From assembly GCA_001953215.1 (NCBI GenBank), contig CP019169.1:3162001-3226000 (forward strand): a stretch of 64,000 bases of DNA. The letters are read 5' to 3'. Source of the stretch: Betaproteobacteria bacterium GR16-43. GTDB lineage: Bacteria; Pseudomonadota; Gammaproteobacteria; Burkholderiales; Usitatibacteraceae. A program made the translations under genes and the position numbers. Shown here piece by piece: positions 37,807 through 46,056 of this stretch. How positions within the stretch are numbered: position 1 is the stretch's first letter; the number at the start of each line of letters is the position of its first letter. Under the pieces are notes generated by a model. It was given only the letters and a program-made list of their open reading frames with translations. It had not been told where the DNA came from and did not search any database.

Positions 37807-39759
37807 TCAATACAGGACGTTGACGATCGCGTTACCGATGCCGACCAGCGCGGCGCCGGAGATCAGCCCCGCGCAGATCGGTTCCATGCCTTCGACCCAG
37901 AAGTCGTGGCCGCGCGTTCCCTTTTCCTTGTGCTTGCGGCCCATGAGCCAGAACACCAGGGCGCCGACCCACATCGCGAACGTCGCTTCGGGCGGCAGCA
38001 CCACACCGAGGCCGATCGACACCGCCGAGAGCGGGAAGCGGCCCTTCGTGACGATCTTCGTGATCTCGATCGCCGCGGCGGCGCAGGCCGCGACCACCAT
38101 CGAGATGATCGCGGACTGCGGCAACGCACCGATGCCCTTGGCGATCAGCTCGGCCACGCCTTTCCATTGCAGCGCGGCGGGGAAAGCGAAAGTGTCCGAC
38201 ACCATCTTCTCGACCGTGCGGTTGCCCGCGGCATCCGGCGGCAGGAAGAGCAGGAAGAAGAGCGGCACGCAGAAGAGCGCGCCCGAGAGGATGCCGATCA
38301 CGTGGCCGACCGCCTGCTGGCGCGGCTTGGCGCCCAGCATGTAGCCCGGCTTGATGTCGGAGAGCAGGTTCGAGGAGTTGGAAGCGATCTCCGCCGTCAT
38401 GCCCGCGGGGATGAGGTTCGAGGCCGGGTTGGCGCGATCGATGGCGCCCATCGAGAACTGCGTGATCTTCGAGAGCGCTCCCGTGGGCGTCCACGAGGTG
38501 AGCGCCATCGAGTTCGCGCAGATGATCGAGAGCACGAAGATCAGCGGCAACGAGATGAACGCGAGCAGCCATGGCACGCCGAAGAAGTAGTGCGTGACGC
38601 CCGCGCCCAGCACGCTGAACACCGGGATGCCCAGCGCCGAGATCCAGAGCGGGAACTCGATGTGCTTCAGCACGTCGTGCTTGCCGCTCTCCGTGGAGCC
38701 CGGGGTCTTGCGCTTGAAGAAGCTGGTGAAGATCTCGGGGCGACCGAGCAGGCTCACGAGTGAACCGACCACCATCATGGTGACGCCCCACCAGAGCGAC
38801 CACTGGTTCACGATCTCGATGCGGCTGATCGGCACCGGCTGGCCGGTGGGCCCGATGCGCACTGCGATCTCGCCGGCCTGGATCATGATCGGCGCCAGCA
38901 CGGTGAAGTTGATGAGCGCGCCCAGCAGCACGCTCGTGGCCACGGCCATGCCCATCAGGCCGCCCACGCCCAGCATCGCCGCATCGAGCGTGAGGCGCAG
39001 CCCCAGCTGGCGGATGTCCGTGCCCAGGATCGACGGGATCATCCAGCCGAACTTCTGCGCGGCGGCGTAGTAGTAGCTGTCGAGGCGCTCGTGGAAGACC
39101 CACGGGTCCTTGGTGAATTGCACCAGGCGCATCCAGCCGTCGGAGGTGATGGCCTGGTAGGTGCCGGCCACCAGCGCGGTGTAGCCGAGCAGCTTCGCCT
39201 TGAACATGCCGGCCTTCTCGGCGCCGGTGTAGAGCGCGTCCAGCACGACGCCGGCGGCGCGGCCTTCCGGGAACGGAAGCTGGTCGTCGTTGATGAACCG
39301 GCGCTTCAGCGGAAACGCGAGCAGCACGCCCAGCACCGAGCACACGACCATCCACGTCACCATGTGCCACCCCGGGATGATCGTCTGCGTGACGAGCATG
39401 TAGGCGGCGAGGCTCGAGATCATCGGCGCCACCATGTAGCCGGCCGCCGTGGCGATCGACTGCGTGCAGTTGTTCTCGAGGATCGTGAAGTCCTGCGCGA
39501 TGCCCACCTGCGCCATCAGCTTGTAGATCGCGAAGGCCAGGATCACCGACGTGAGGCCCACGCCGATCGTGATGCCGGTCTTGGCCGCGATGTAGAGCGC
39601 GGTGGCCGAGAGCACGCCGCCCAGGAAGAAGCCCGTGAGGGCCGAGCGCACGGTGAGCTGCGCCATGTCGCCGCGAAAGACGTTCTCCAGCCACCAGCGG
39701 TCCTTCTGGTCGCGGGTCCAGGTGCGGATCTGTTCGTCGTTGAGTTGGAGCAGGGCCAT
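37807..39759 (-). CDS. OPT-family oligopeptide/metal-complex transporter
   Basis: A 650-residue inner-membrane protein with about 14-16 hydrophobic helices, matching bacterial OPT transporters. Typical segments are ENNCTQSIATAAGYMVAPMI, FPEGRAAGVVLDALYTGAEK and GAKPRQQAVGHVIGILSGAL. These carriers import oligopeptides or siderophore-metal complexes by proton symport. ATG 39759 (MALLQLNDEQIRTW) is chosen because upstream residues of the open frame come from the palindromic repeat region. The repeat lies between it and the binding-protein gene upstream, so the two genes are probably not on one continuous message. Confidence 0.9.
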   Translation of the reverse strand: MALLQLNDEQIRTWTRDQKDRWWLENVFRGDMAQLTVRSALTGFFLGGVLSATALYIAAKTGITIGVGLTSVILAFAIYKLMAQVGIAQDFTILENNCTQSIATAAGYMVAPMISSLAAYMLVTQTIIPGWHMVTWMVVCSVLGVLLAFPLKRRFINDDQLPFPEGRAAGVVLDALYTGAEKAGMFKAKLLGYTALVAGTYQAITSDGWMRLVQFTKDPWVFHERLDSYYYAAAQKFGWMIPSILGTDIRQLGLRLTLDAAMLGVGGLMGMAVATSVLLGALINFTVLAPIMIQAGEIAVRIGPTGQPVPISRIEIVNQWSLWWGVTMMVVGSLVSLLGRPEIFTSFFKRKTPGSTESGKHDVLKHIEFPLWISALGIPVFSVLGAGVTHYFFGVPWLLAFISLPLIFVLSIICANSMALTSWTPTGALSKITQFSMGAIDRANPASNLIPAGMTAEIASNSSNLLSDIKPGYMLGAKPRQQAVGHVIGILSGALFCVPLFFLLFLPPDAAGNRTVEKMVSDTFAFPAALQWKGVAELIAKGIGALPQSAIISMVVAACAAAAIEITKIVTKGRFPLSAVSIGLGVVLPPEATFAMWVGALVFWLMGRKHKEKGTRGHDFWVEGMEPICAGLISGAALVGIGNAIVNVLY

Positions 39760-40222
39760 GGGTGGTCTGGGGGTCCGAGAGGTGCCGTATCGTACGACAA
39801 AAGGTCGGGTTGAAATCCAGCCGTCACAATTCGGTCTGGCGCGGGGTGTTGGGGCGATTCTGGGGGGAGGACGGGGGGTGGGTAGGACCTTTTTTCTTGC
39901 CGCGGACACTACTGAGGCATGGCAGGAAACATCCGGGCGCGAGCGAAAAAGAGGTCCTACCGCACCCCCCATCCTTTCGAGTGTGCGGCCAACGATCCCC
40001 GTGCGAAGACAAACCAGGTTCGTAAGGTTGGGTTGGACCGATGACCTTTTGATTGGGTTCTGCACTTCGATGGATCACGATCGAAGAGCAGCTTGGGAGG
40101 ACAGGGGGTGGCGTAGGACCTCTTTTTCGCTCGTGCCCAGATGCCTCCTGCCGTGCCTCAGTAGTGACCGCGGCAAGAAAAAAGGTCCTACCCACCCCCT
40201 CGTCCTTACAACAGAAGACGAA
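39760..40222. other. Non-coding gap holding the inverted element pair
   Basis: This 463-base stretch lies between two minus-strand genes. Small open frames across it on both strands exist only because of the repeat arms and show no protein-like features. The unique 124 bases between the arms contain CTTCGAT-N8-ATCGAAG, and the part next to the OPT gene should hold its promoter, but no clear boxes were identified. Confidence 0.6.
39869..40205. repeat. Two inverted copies of a ~106-bp MITE-like element
   Basis: Arm 1 (39869-39974) and arm 2 (40099-40205) are reverse complements with about ten differences in 106 bases. Each arm also has imperfect terminal inverted repeats of its own: GGGGGTGGGTAGGACCTTTT at one end and the complement of GGGGGTGCGGTAGGACCTCT at the other. 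That is the layout of a miniature non-autonomous element. The arms could fold into a very long stem in RNA, which would separate the OPT gene from the gene upstream. Confidence 0.85.
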
Positions 40223-41788
40223 CTAATCGATATTCAAGAACCTCAACTCCACGAGGTCATTGGGACGGGGCTTCACCCGAACCTTGTCCCGCGCCGCCCA
40301 ATAGATTTTCCGGTAGTGCACCGGAATGAACCCGACGTCTTCATCCACGAGCGCCATCGCCTCGACCAGCATCGCGAGGCGCTTCGCCGGATCGAGCTCG
40401 ACGCGCGCCTTGTCCACCAATGCATCGACCTTGGGATTCGAGTAGTTCCCGGCGTTGTACTCGCCGTTGCCGGGCGCATTCGGCGTGTGGACGATGGGCA
40501 CCAGCACGCCTTCGGCATCGGTGGACGGCGTCCAGCCCAGCGCATAGAAGCTCACGTCCTTCGTCATGATCTTCGGCACGAGGCTGTTGAAGGGCAACGG
40601 CGCGTACGTGACGCGAATGCCGATGCGCGCGAGCATTCCCGTCACCGCCTGGCAGATCGAATCCGCGGGCTGCGCGTTGCTGCAATGCAGCGTCACCGCG
40701 AACCCGTTGGGGTAGCCGGCCTCCTTCAGCAGTTCGCGGGCCTTGGCCGGGTCGTACGCGGGAGGCTTGTCGAAGCGCTTGTCGTAGCCGGCGACCATCG
40801 GCGTATAGAGCGCGCTGCCGGAGAGGGCGAGGCCGCGCATGACCTTCTCCTGCATCGCGTTCAGGTCGATGCCGTAGCGCACGGCGAGGCGCACGCGCCG
40901 GTCCTTGAAGGGATTCTTCGCGCCGGCCTCGGCGTAGAGGAGCTTGTCGCGTGCCTGGTCGAAACCGAGGAATTGCGTGGCGCGCGAGAGCCCCGTGACG
41001 ATCTTCAGGTGCGGCGTGGACTTCAGGCGCTCGATGTCCTGCGTGGCGGGATCGATCACGAGGTCGATCTCGCCCGAGATGAGACCGGCCAGGCGCGTGG
41101 CGGGCGAGCCCAGCACGAGGTACTGCGCCTCGGTGACGTTGCTCTTCTGGCCCCAGTAGGCGGGATTGGCGACGAGCACGGTCTTCGAGTCGGGCACCCA
41201 GGACTTCAGCATGTACGGGCCCGTGCCGTTGGCGTTGCGGGAGACGAAGGTGTCTTCCTTCGCGCTGAAGTTCTGCGGCTTCGCGGCGTTGTGCTTCTCC
41301 ATCCACGCCTTGCTCGCGATACGCATGTTGGTGAGCGCGGCCGGAAGCACGGGCGTGGGTCCGTTCGTGACGATGTCCACGGTGAGCGCATCGACCTTGC
41401 GCGCGCCGGTCACGTTGGGCAGCGACGATTTCACGGCCGAGGTGGGTGAGAGTGCGCGCTCGACGGAGAACACCACGTCGTCGGCGGTGAAGGGCGTGCC
41501 GTCGTGGAACTTCACGCCGGGGCGCAGCTTGAAGCGCCAGGCGTTGGGCTGCACCGCTGTCCACGACAACGCCAGGCCGGGCTCCATCTCGAAATTCTCG
41601 TCGCGTCTCACGAGCGAGTCGTAGACCTGCGAGAGCACGCGCGTGTTGTAGGTGGTCGCGACGGCGTGCGGGTCCATCGAACCGGGCTCGAAGGCGGAGG
41701 CGTAGCGGAAGGTGGCGGCCGTGGCCGGCAGGTTCCCGGCCGCGAGAAAGCCGGCGGCAAGGAGGAGGGCGCGGAGATTTCGGGTCAT
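40223..41788 (-). CDS. ABC transporter peptide-type binding protein (SBP_bac_5)
   Basis: A 521-residue family 5 solute-binding protein with a signal peptide ending ATAAT. Family lines include SMDPHAVATTYNTRVLSQVY, RFKLRPGVKFHDGTPFTADD and NPFKDRRVRLAVRYGID. It would bind peptides or similar organic solutes in the periplasm. ATG 41788 is chosen for the signal peptide; the open frame continues upstream without similarity. No permease or ATPase gene lies alongside, so it is an orphan. Divergent from the GFA gene. Confidence 0.9.
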   Translation of the reverse strand: MTRNLRALLLAAGFLAAGNLPATAATFRYASAFEPGSMDPHAVATTYNTRVLSQVYDSLVRRDENFEMEPGLALSWTAVQPNAWRFKLRPGVKFHDGTPFTADDVVFSVERALSPTSAVKSSLPNVTGARKVDALTVDIVTNGPTPVLPAALTNMRIASKAWMEKHNAAKPQNFSAKEDTFVSRNANGTGPYMLKSWVPDSKTVLVANPAYWGQKSNVTEAQYLVLGSPATRLAGLISGEIDLVIDPATQDIERLKSTPHLKIVTGLSRATQFLGFDQARDKLLYAEAGAKNPFKDRRVRLAVRYGIDLNAMQEKVMRGLALSGSALYTPMVAGYDKRFDKPPAYDPAKARELLKEAGYPNGFAVTLHCSNAQPADSICQAVTGMLARIGIRVTYAPLPFNSLVPKIMTKDVSFYALGWTPSTDAEGVLVPIVHTPNAPGNGEYNAGNYSNPKVDALVDKARVELDPAKRLAMLVEAMALVDEDVGFIPVHYRKIYWAARDKVRVKPRPNDLVELRFLNID

Positions 41789-41894
41789 GCCGCGAGCATT
41801 GGGGCGATCCCGGGCGCTGTCAATCATCGAGGGTGGAAATCGCCCTAATCCGGCGTCATGATCGCGGGCATGCCGACGACGGGGAGGAGCGAAC

Positions 41895-42371
41895 ATGGCC
41901 GTGGAAACGTTCGAAGGGGGCTGCACATGCCGCCAGGTGCGCTACCGGATGGAGAGCCGCCCGATGTTCGTGCATTGCTGCCATTGCCGCTGGTGCCAGC
42001 GTGAATCGGGTGCGGCCTTCGCGCTGAACGCGCTGATCGAATCGAGCCGCCTCACGAAGCTCTCCGGCGAGCCCGAGATCGTCGACACGCCCTCCAACAG
42101 CGGCAAGGGGCAGAAGATCGCGCGTTGCCCGGCCTGCCGCGTGGCCGTCTGGAGCCACTACGGCGGCGGAGGCACCCAACTCTCGTTCGTGAAGGTCGGC
42201 ACGCTCGACGAGCCCGATCGCTTGCCGCCCGACGTCCACATCTTCACGGCCTCGAAGCAACCCTGGGTCGTGATTCCGCCGGGCGCGCTCGCCGTGCCCG
42301 AGTACTACAAGAGCGCGGAGACCTGGCCCGCCGAGAGCCTCGAACGGCGCAAGGCCCTCTTCGGAAAATAG
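41895..42371 (+). CDS. GFA family zinc protein
   Basis: A 158-residue protein of the GFA/CENP-V fold. The zinc-binding cysteines are seen in GGCTCRQVRY, VHCCHCRWCQRESG and ARCPACRVAVWS, matching the two-zinc pattern. Members were first linked to glutathione-dependent formaldehyde activation, but the reaction of most is not known. The gene is followed within 2 bases by a long palindrome shared with the convergent membrane-protein gene. Confidence 0.92.
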   Translation: MAVETFEGGCTCRQVRYRMESRPMFVHCCHCRWCQRESGAAFALNALIESSRLTKLSGEPEIVDTPSNSGKGQKIARCPACRVAVWSHYGGGGTQLSFVKVGTLDEPDRLPPDVHIFTASKQPWVVIPPGALAVPEYYKSAETWPAESLERRKALFGK

Positions 42372-42373
42372 AA

Positions 42374-42465
42374 ATAATTGGGGTCAGACTCCCATTAAGT
42401 TAATTCGCATCGATGCGGGGTACCCGCATCCGGAATTAACTTAATGGGAGTCTGACCCCAATTAT
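42374..42465. terminator. 33-bp perfect palindrome with nested hairpin (bidirectional terminator or REP-type element)
   Basis: Arms 42374-42406 and 42433-42465 are exact reverse complements over 33 bases and contain GGGGTCAGACTCCC. The 26-base centre holds a second perfect hairpin, GATGCGGG-GTA-CCCGCATC. The stop codon of the minus-strand gene lies inside the right arm (42462-42464). The A/T-rich outer ends give short T runs on both strands, suited to ending both convergent transcripts. The GGGGTC core resembles widespread proteobacterial extragenic repeats. Confidence 0.85.
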
Positions 42466-43964
42466 CTTCGTTGCTCCGCTCGGTCGGCGATCCAGCCGGC
42501 GGGGTTCGCGATGACGTTCACGGGGATCTTCTGCAAATCGCGATAGAGGGCGATGCGCTGCTTGCGGGCCGGATCGCGCGGCCACGGTTCATCGACGGGC
42601 TGCGTGACCCACTCCGAGAGGAAGGCGCGCGCGGCGGCCTTCGTCGCGTCGCTCGCACGCGGATCCGAGAGCGCCTCCGCGGCGGCGGGCAGGAAGGCGT
42701 AGCCCGCGCCGTAGAGGGAGCGCACCTTCTCGGACTTGAGCGCCACGAACACTTCCGCGCGCTGCTCGTCGGGCCAGGCCCGCACTTGTTCGGACACGCG
42801 ACCGTTCAAGGTTGCGAGAGCCGCATCGCCGGACGAGAAAGCTTGCGCGGGCGGGGCGATCTTCAGCAAGCCGAACGTCTTGTCGTATGGCGGGCCACCT
42901 GGCGCCCACGCGAGGCGTTCGCCGTTCGCGAGCAGCGCCTCGCCCGGGTCGCTCGATACCAGCCGGCCGAGGCGGTCGACGTCGCCCAGCATGTCCTCGA
43001 TCACCTCGCCGAAGTCCTCGTGCAGGCGCGCGATCGCCTTCGGCAGGTATTCGCCCCACCACGGCAACGCAAGCAAGGGGATCACGGTCATCAGGATCCG
43101 CGTGACGAACGGCAGGTTGGCGAGGAGCAGGCTCATCCCCACCCAATAGAAGACGCCGCCGAACACCGCGCAGAAGATCGTCGCGTAGATCCACGCGCCC
43201 TTCGGCGGCCGTTCGAGGAAACCCGCCGGCATCGCGTTCGCGGGATCGGCGGGATCGATCGCCACGCGCATCGTGGGCTCGGGCGACGTCCAGCCGCGGA
43301 TCGTCGCCGCGACGGGCGACTGGATCTCGAACTGCAGCAGCTCGAGCGCATTGCGGGCCGTCGCGGTATTGGGAAAGGCCGGCACGGACGGCTTCGCGCG
43401 CTCCAGGTAGACCTTCGTGGCGCCCGCCACGCGGACCTCCGGCACGGCGATCCCCGACGCATCGCGGGACCAGGAGAACGGAACGCCGGGCGCGAGCTGG
43501 TCGAGGTCCGTGACCCCGAAGGACGGACGGAAGGGCAGGCGTGTGCCGCAGAACGCCCGCCTCTGGTTGCCCCAGTCGCCTTCGTATTCGACGACCGCGC
43601 ATGCCGTGGCCTTCGCGACGTTGCGCCAATCGGGGGCCTTCGCTTCGTCGCCGGGCTTCCACTCGACCGCGAGCCAGCGATCGACGACCCGGGCTTCCAC
43701 CTTCGTCGTGAGCTTCGCGAAGCGTGCGTCGTCGATCAGTTGCTGCGGCCCCATCGTCCAGCCCATCGACAGGACGAACCCGCCGATGCCGATGAGCGGC
43801 GCCGATGCAATGCGCAGGAACTTGCCGAGCACGGTCCCCGCCAGCCACGCGGCGACGACGCTCGCGTGGGGCGCGCGCTGCGGGCTCGCGCTAGGGCTTG
43901 TCGACGAGGCGGAAGACGGTGACCTTGTGGTCGCCTCCGGCCGATTTTTCTTTTTGCGTGGCAC
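42462..43964 (-). CDS. Membrane protein of unknown family
   Basis: A protein of up to 500 residues. Hydrophobic helices lie at about 52-72, 266-285 and 288-307. Between the first and second is an extracytoplasmic domain of ~190 residues with two cysteines (ATACAVVEYE, RRAFCGTRLPF); the C-terminal ~190 residues are cytoplasmic and helical. The start is uncertain. GTG 43964 gives a low-complexity Ser/Pro/Thr N-terminus and overlaps the upstream gene by 74 bases. GTG 43832 (VLGKFLRIASAPL) would avoid the overlap and is equally plausible. I do not recognise a family. Confidence 0.7.
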   Translation of the reverse strand: MPRKKKNRPEATTRSPSSASSTSPSASPQRAPHASVVAAWLAGTVLGKFLRIASAPLIGIGGFVLSMGWTMGPQQLIDDARFAKLTTKVEARVVDRWLAVEWKPGDEAKAPDWRNVAKATACAVVEYEGDWGNQRRAFCGTRLPFRPSFGVTDLDQLAPGVPFSWSRDASGIAVPEVRVAGATKVYLERAKPSVPAFPNTATARNALELLQFEIQSPVAATIRGWTSPEPTMRVAIDPADPANAMPAGFLERPPKGAWIYATIFCAVFGGVFYWVGMSLLLANLPFVTRILMTVIPLLALPWWGEYLPKAIARLHEDFGEVIEDMLGDVDRLGRLVSSDPGEALLANGERLAWAPGGPPYDKTFGLLKIAPPAQAFSSGDAALATLNGRVSEQVRAWPDEQRAEVFVALKSEKVRSLYGAGYAFLPAAAEALSDPRASDATKAAARAFLSEWVTQPVDEPWPRDPARKQRIALYRDLQKIPVNVIANPAGWIADRAEQRR

Positions 43965-44733
43965 GGACGATCCCGTAAATGGTTCCAGGTTGGGAGCGGT
44001 CCCAGGCGATGCCCTGGCCGCGGATGTTCATCGGGATCGTCTCCACCAGCTCGAGGACGGAGCCGGCCTTGGGCGGACGCACCTTGTAGATCTCCGCCGG
44101 ATCGTGGCCCGAGAGGTACAGGAACCCGTCGGGGCCGAACGAGCCGCCCGAATTGCTCATGTCCTCGAACTTGTCGAGCAACACCTTGGGCAGCGTCCAC
44201 GATTCCACGAGCCTGAAGTCGCGCGAGAGCTTCACCACCAGCGTGTTGGCCTTGTGGCCGTAGGGCGTCTTGTTGGGACCCAGCAGGCGATCGTAGTTGG
44301 CGAACCCCATCCACCAGTGGTCTTCCTTGAAGTCCACCCAGGTGAGCGAACCCCACTGCACGCCGAAGCTGTGGCTGCCCACGTGCTCCATCGTCGCGGC
44401 GTCGAAGACCTCGAGCGAGCTGGTCATCGGCCAGTCGGGATAGTTGGAGTGCGCCGCGTAGATCCGCCCGTCCTTCAGCATCGCACTGTCGAGGTGCAGG
44501 ATCGGGCCGGCCTTCGGTCCCTCCCACCGTTTCACCAGCTTGCCGGTCTTCTTGTCGTACTTGGCGACGACCTGGTTGTCGACCGCGTAGAAGAAGTGCT
44601 GGTCCACGCCCACGCCCTGGTTGGCCTCGGGGATGGTGAATTCCCCGGCCTGCTCGAGGGTGGGGTGGGCGAAGGCGATGGGGGGTGCCGTGGCGGCGGC
44701 GAGGGTGAAAAGCAGCAGGAGGAGTTTTCGCAT
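43891..44733 (-). CDS. Secreted propeller-like protein of unknown function
   Basis: A 280-residue protein with a signal peptide (cut after IAFA). Repeated strand lines such as FFYAVDNQVVAKYDKKTGKL, LHLDSAMLKDGRIYAAHSNY and SFGPDGFLYLSGHDPAEIY suggest a beta-propeller related to lactonase or cycloisomerase folds. The histidine- and tryptophan-rich centre (EDHWWMGFANYDRLLGPN) may form the ligand pocket. No catalytic set can be named. It is the upstream gene of a pair with the membrane protein ending at 42462, and its 3' end overlaps the longest version of that gene. Confidence 0.75.
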   Translation of the reverse strand: MRKLLLLLFTLAAATAPPIAFAHPTLEQAGEFTIPEANQGVGVDQHFFYAVDNQVVAKYDKKTGKLVKRWEGPKAGPILHLDSAMLKDGRIYAAHSNYPDWPMTSSLEVFDAATMEHVGSHSFGVQWGSLTWVDFKEDHWWMGFANYDRLLGPNKTPYGHKANTLVVKLSRDFRLVESWTLPKVLLDKFEDMSNSGGSFGPDGFLYLSGHDPAEIYKVRPPKAGSVLELVETIPMNIRGQGIAWDRSQPGTIYGIVRATQKEKSAGGDHKVTVFRLVDKP

Positions 44734-44808
44734 CGGCCGATTCTACCGTCCCGGCCTTGCCGAAAATTACGCAGCCCCGGGAGAGCCTTCCGTGGGACAA
44801 AGGCAGTC

Positions 44809-46014
44809 ATGGAAAACGCACAGATCGCATCGAGGGAGTTCCTGGAGCACCGCCTGAGGCGCGTGCTGCGTTTGCTGCACACGAATCTCGTGCACGTGCG
44901 CGACGCGGCGGCAGGCGACGCACGGGCCGACGAGGTGTCGTGCGCCACCGCGCAACTCTGCTGCGCCCTGCGCCGCAACGGCCACCTGGAGGACGCCGCG
45001 CTCTGCGACGAACTCCTCGCCGTCGCCGACCAGCGCCTGCGGGGTCCCACGGTCGCGAACGCATTGCTGTGGGAGCCGGCCCGCGTGCCGACGCTCTCGC
45101 GCGGGACGACCCTGCTGAACGAGATGGGGCGGACCGACCCGCGCTTCGACATCAGCGCGATCTCCGCGTGGGAGACGCGCTTTCGCGAATCCACCGAAGA
45201 CGTTCCGGTGGAGGTGCTGGCGGCGCGCTGGAGCGCGCAACGCTTCGGCTGGGAGAGCGACGCGCGCATTCCCGAGACCAGCCTGCTGCTGAGGAAGCCC
45301 TTCGCGCCGATGATGTCGCCGGCGGATTTCCGCGCCTATGCGCGCTCGCTGTTCTACGTGACCGACTACGGGCGCTCCGCGATGCCGTCGAAGCCACTGC
45401 CGCGCGATACGTGGGATGTCCTGGACGGCGCCATCGTCTGGAACCTGTTGGCACTCGACTTCGACCGCCTCACCGAACTGCTGCTGGCCGCGATCTACGC
45501 GGGCATGCCGGCCACGCAGGCTTTCCGTGCCGGCCTCTATTCGCTACTCATCGCCTGGGACGAACAGGGCTACGTGCCCGGCTGCGAGTCCGACCCCGGC
45601 GACGGCGATGCGAAGGCGCTCTTCTTCGCGATCGTGCACGCGAACATCCATGCGGCCCTGCTGTGCAGCGAGATGCTGGTTCGCGAAGTGCGCTTGCAGC
45701 TTGCACCCGTGGGCGAAGTGCCCGAAGCCCGGCCCGCGCGTGCGATCCTCGAGTCGCGCCTCGGTGCCCACGTGGCCACGCGCGTGCAGGCGCTGATGGG
45801 CACGGCCTCGCTCGACGCGCTCGAAGGCGATCTCCTCGTGGCCCGCGGCTTCGCGATGCGCGAGATCGAGGACATCTCGGCCGGCGTGCGTTCGGGCACG
45901 GCCACCTGGATGATCCGCTGCGCCGCCGAGTGGCTCGCGATGGTGAAGTCGGTCGCCGAGACCACGCGCCACACCGATTGCCGCATCGCCACCGGGAGCG
46001 CGGTGGTGACCTGA
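44809..46014 (+). CDS. Conserved-looking protein of unknown family
   Basis: A 401-residue soluble, mainly helical protein beginning MENAQIASREFLEHRLRRVL, with no signal peptide or membrane helix. Notable segments are SCATAQLCCALRRNGHLEDAALCDELL, FYVTDYGRSAMPSKPLP and NLLALDFDRLTELLLAAIYAGMP. The first half has several cysteines. The alternation of helices is reminiscent of an alpha/alpha toroid. The gene is followed 42 bases later by the OmpA-FecR gene on the same strand. No function is proposed. Confidence 0.7.
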   Translation: MENAQIASREFLEHRLRRVLRLLHTNLVHVRDAAAGDARADEVSCATAQLCCALRRNGHLEDAALCDELLAVADQRLRGPTVANALLWEPARVPTLSRGTTLLNEMGRTDPRFDISAISAWETRFRESTEDVPVEVLAARWSAQRFGWESDARIPETSLLLRKPFAPMMSPADFRAYARSLFYVTDYGRSAMPSKPLPRDTWDVLDGAIVWNLLALDFDRLTELLLAAIYAGMPATQAFRAGLYSLLIAWDEQGYVPGCESDPGDGDAKALFFAIVHANIHAALLCSEMLVREVRLQLAPVGEVPEARPARAILESRLGAHVATRVQALMGTASLDALEGDLLVARGFAMREIEDISAGVRSGTATWMIRCAAEWLAMVKSVAETTRHTDCRIATGSAVVT

Positions 46015-46056
46015 GCCGTATACTTCGCGCAACACCGCATTCGCGGGGAGCGCATC

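Noticed and set aside
39824-40195. Short frames across the inverted repeat with matching sequence on both strands
   Set aside because: They mirror each other because of the repeat arms and have no start signals or protein-like composition.
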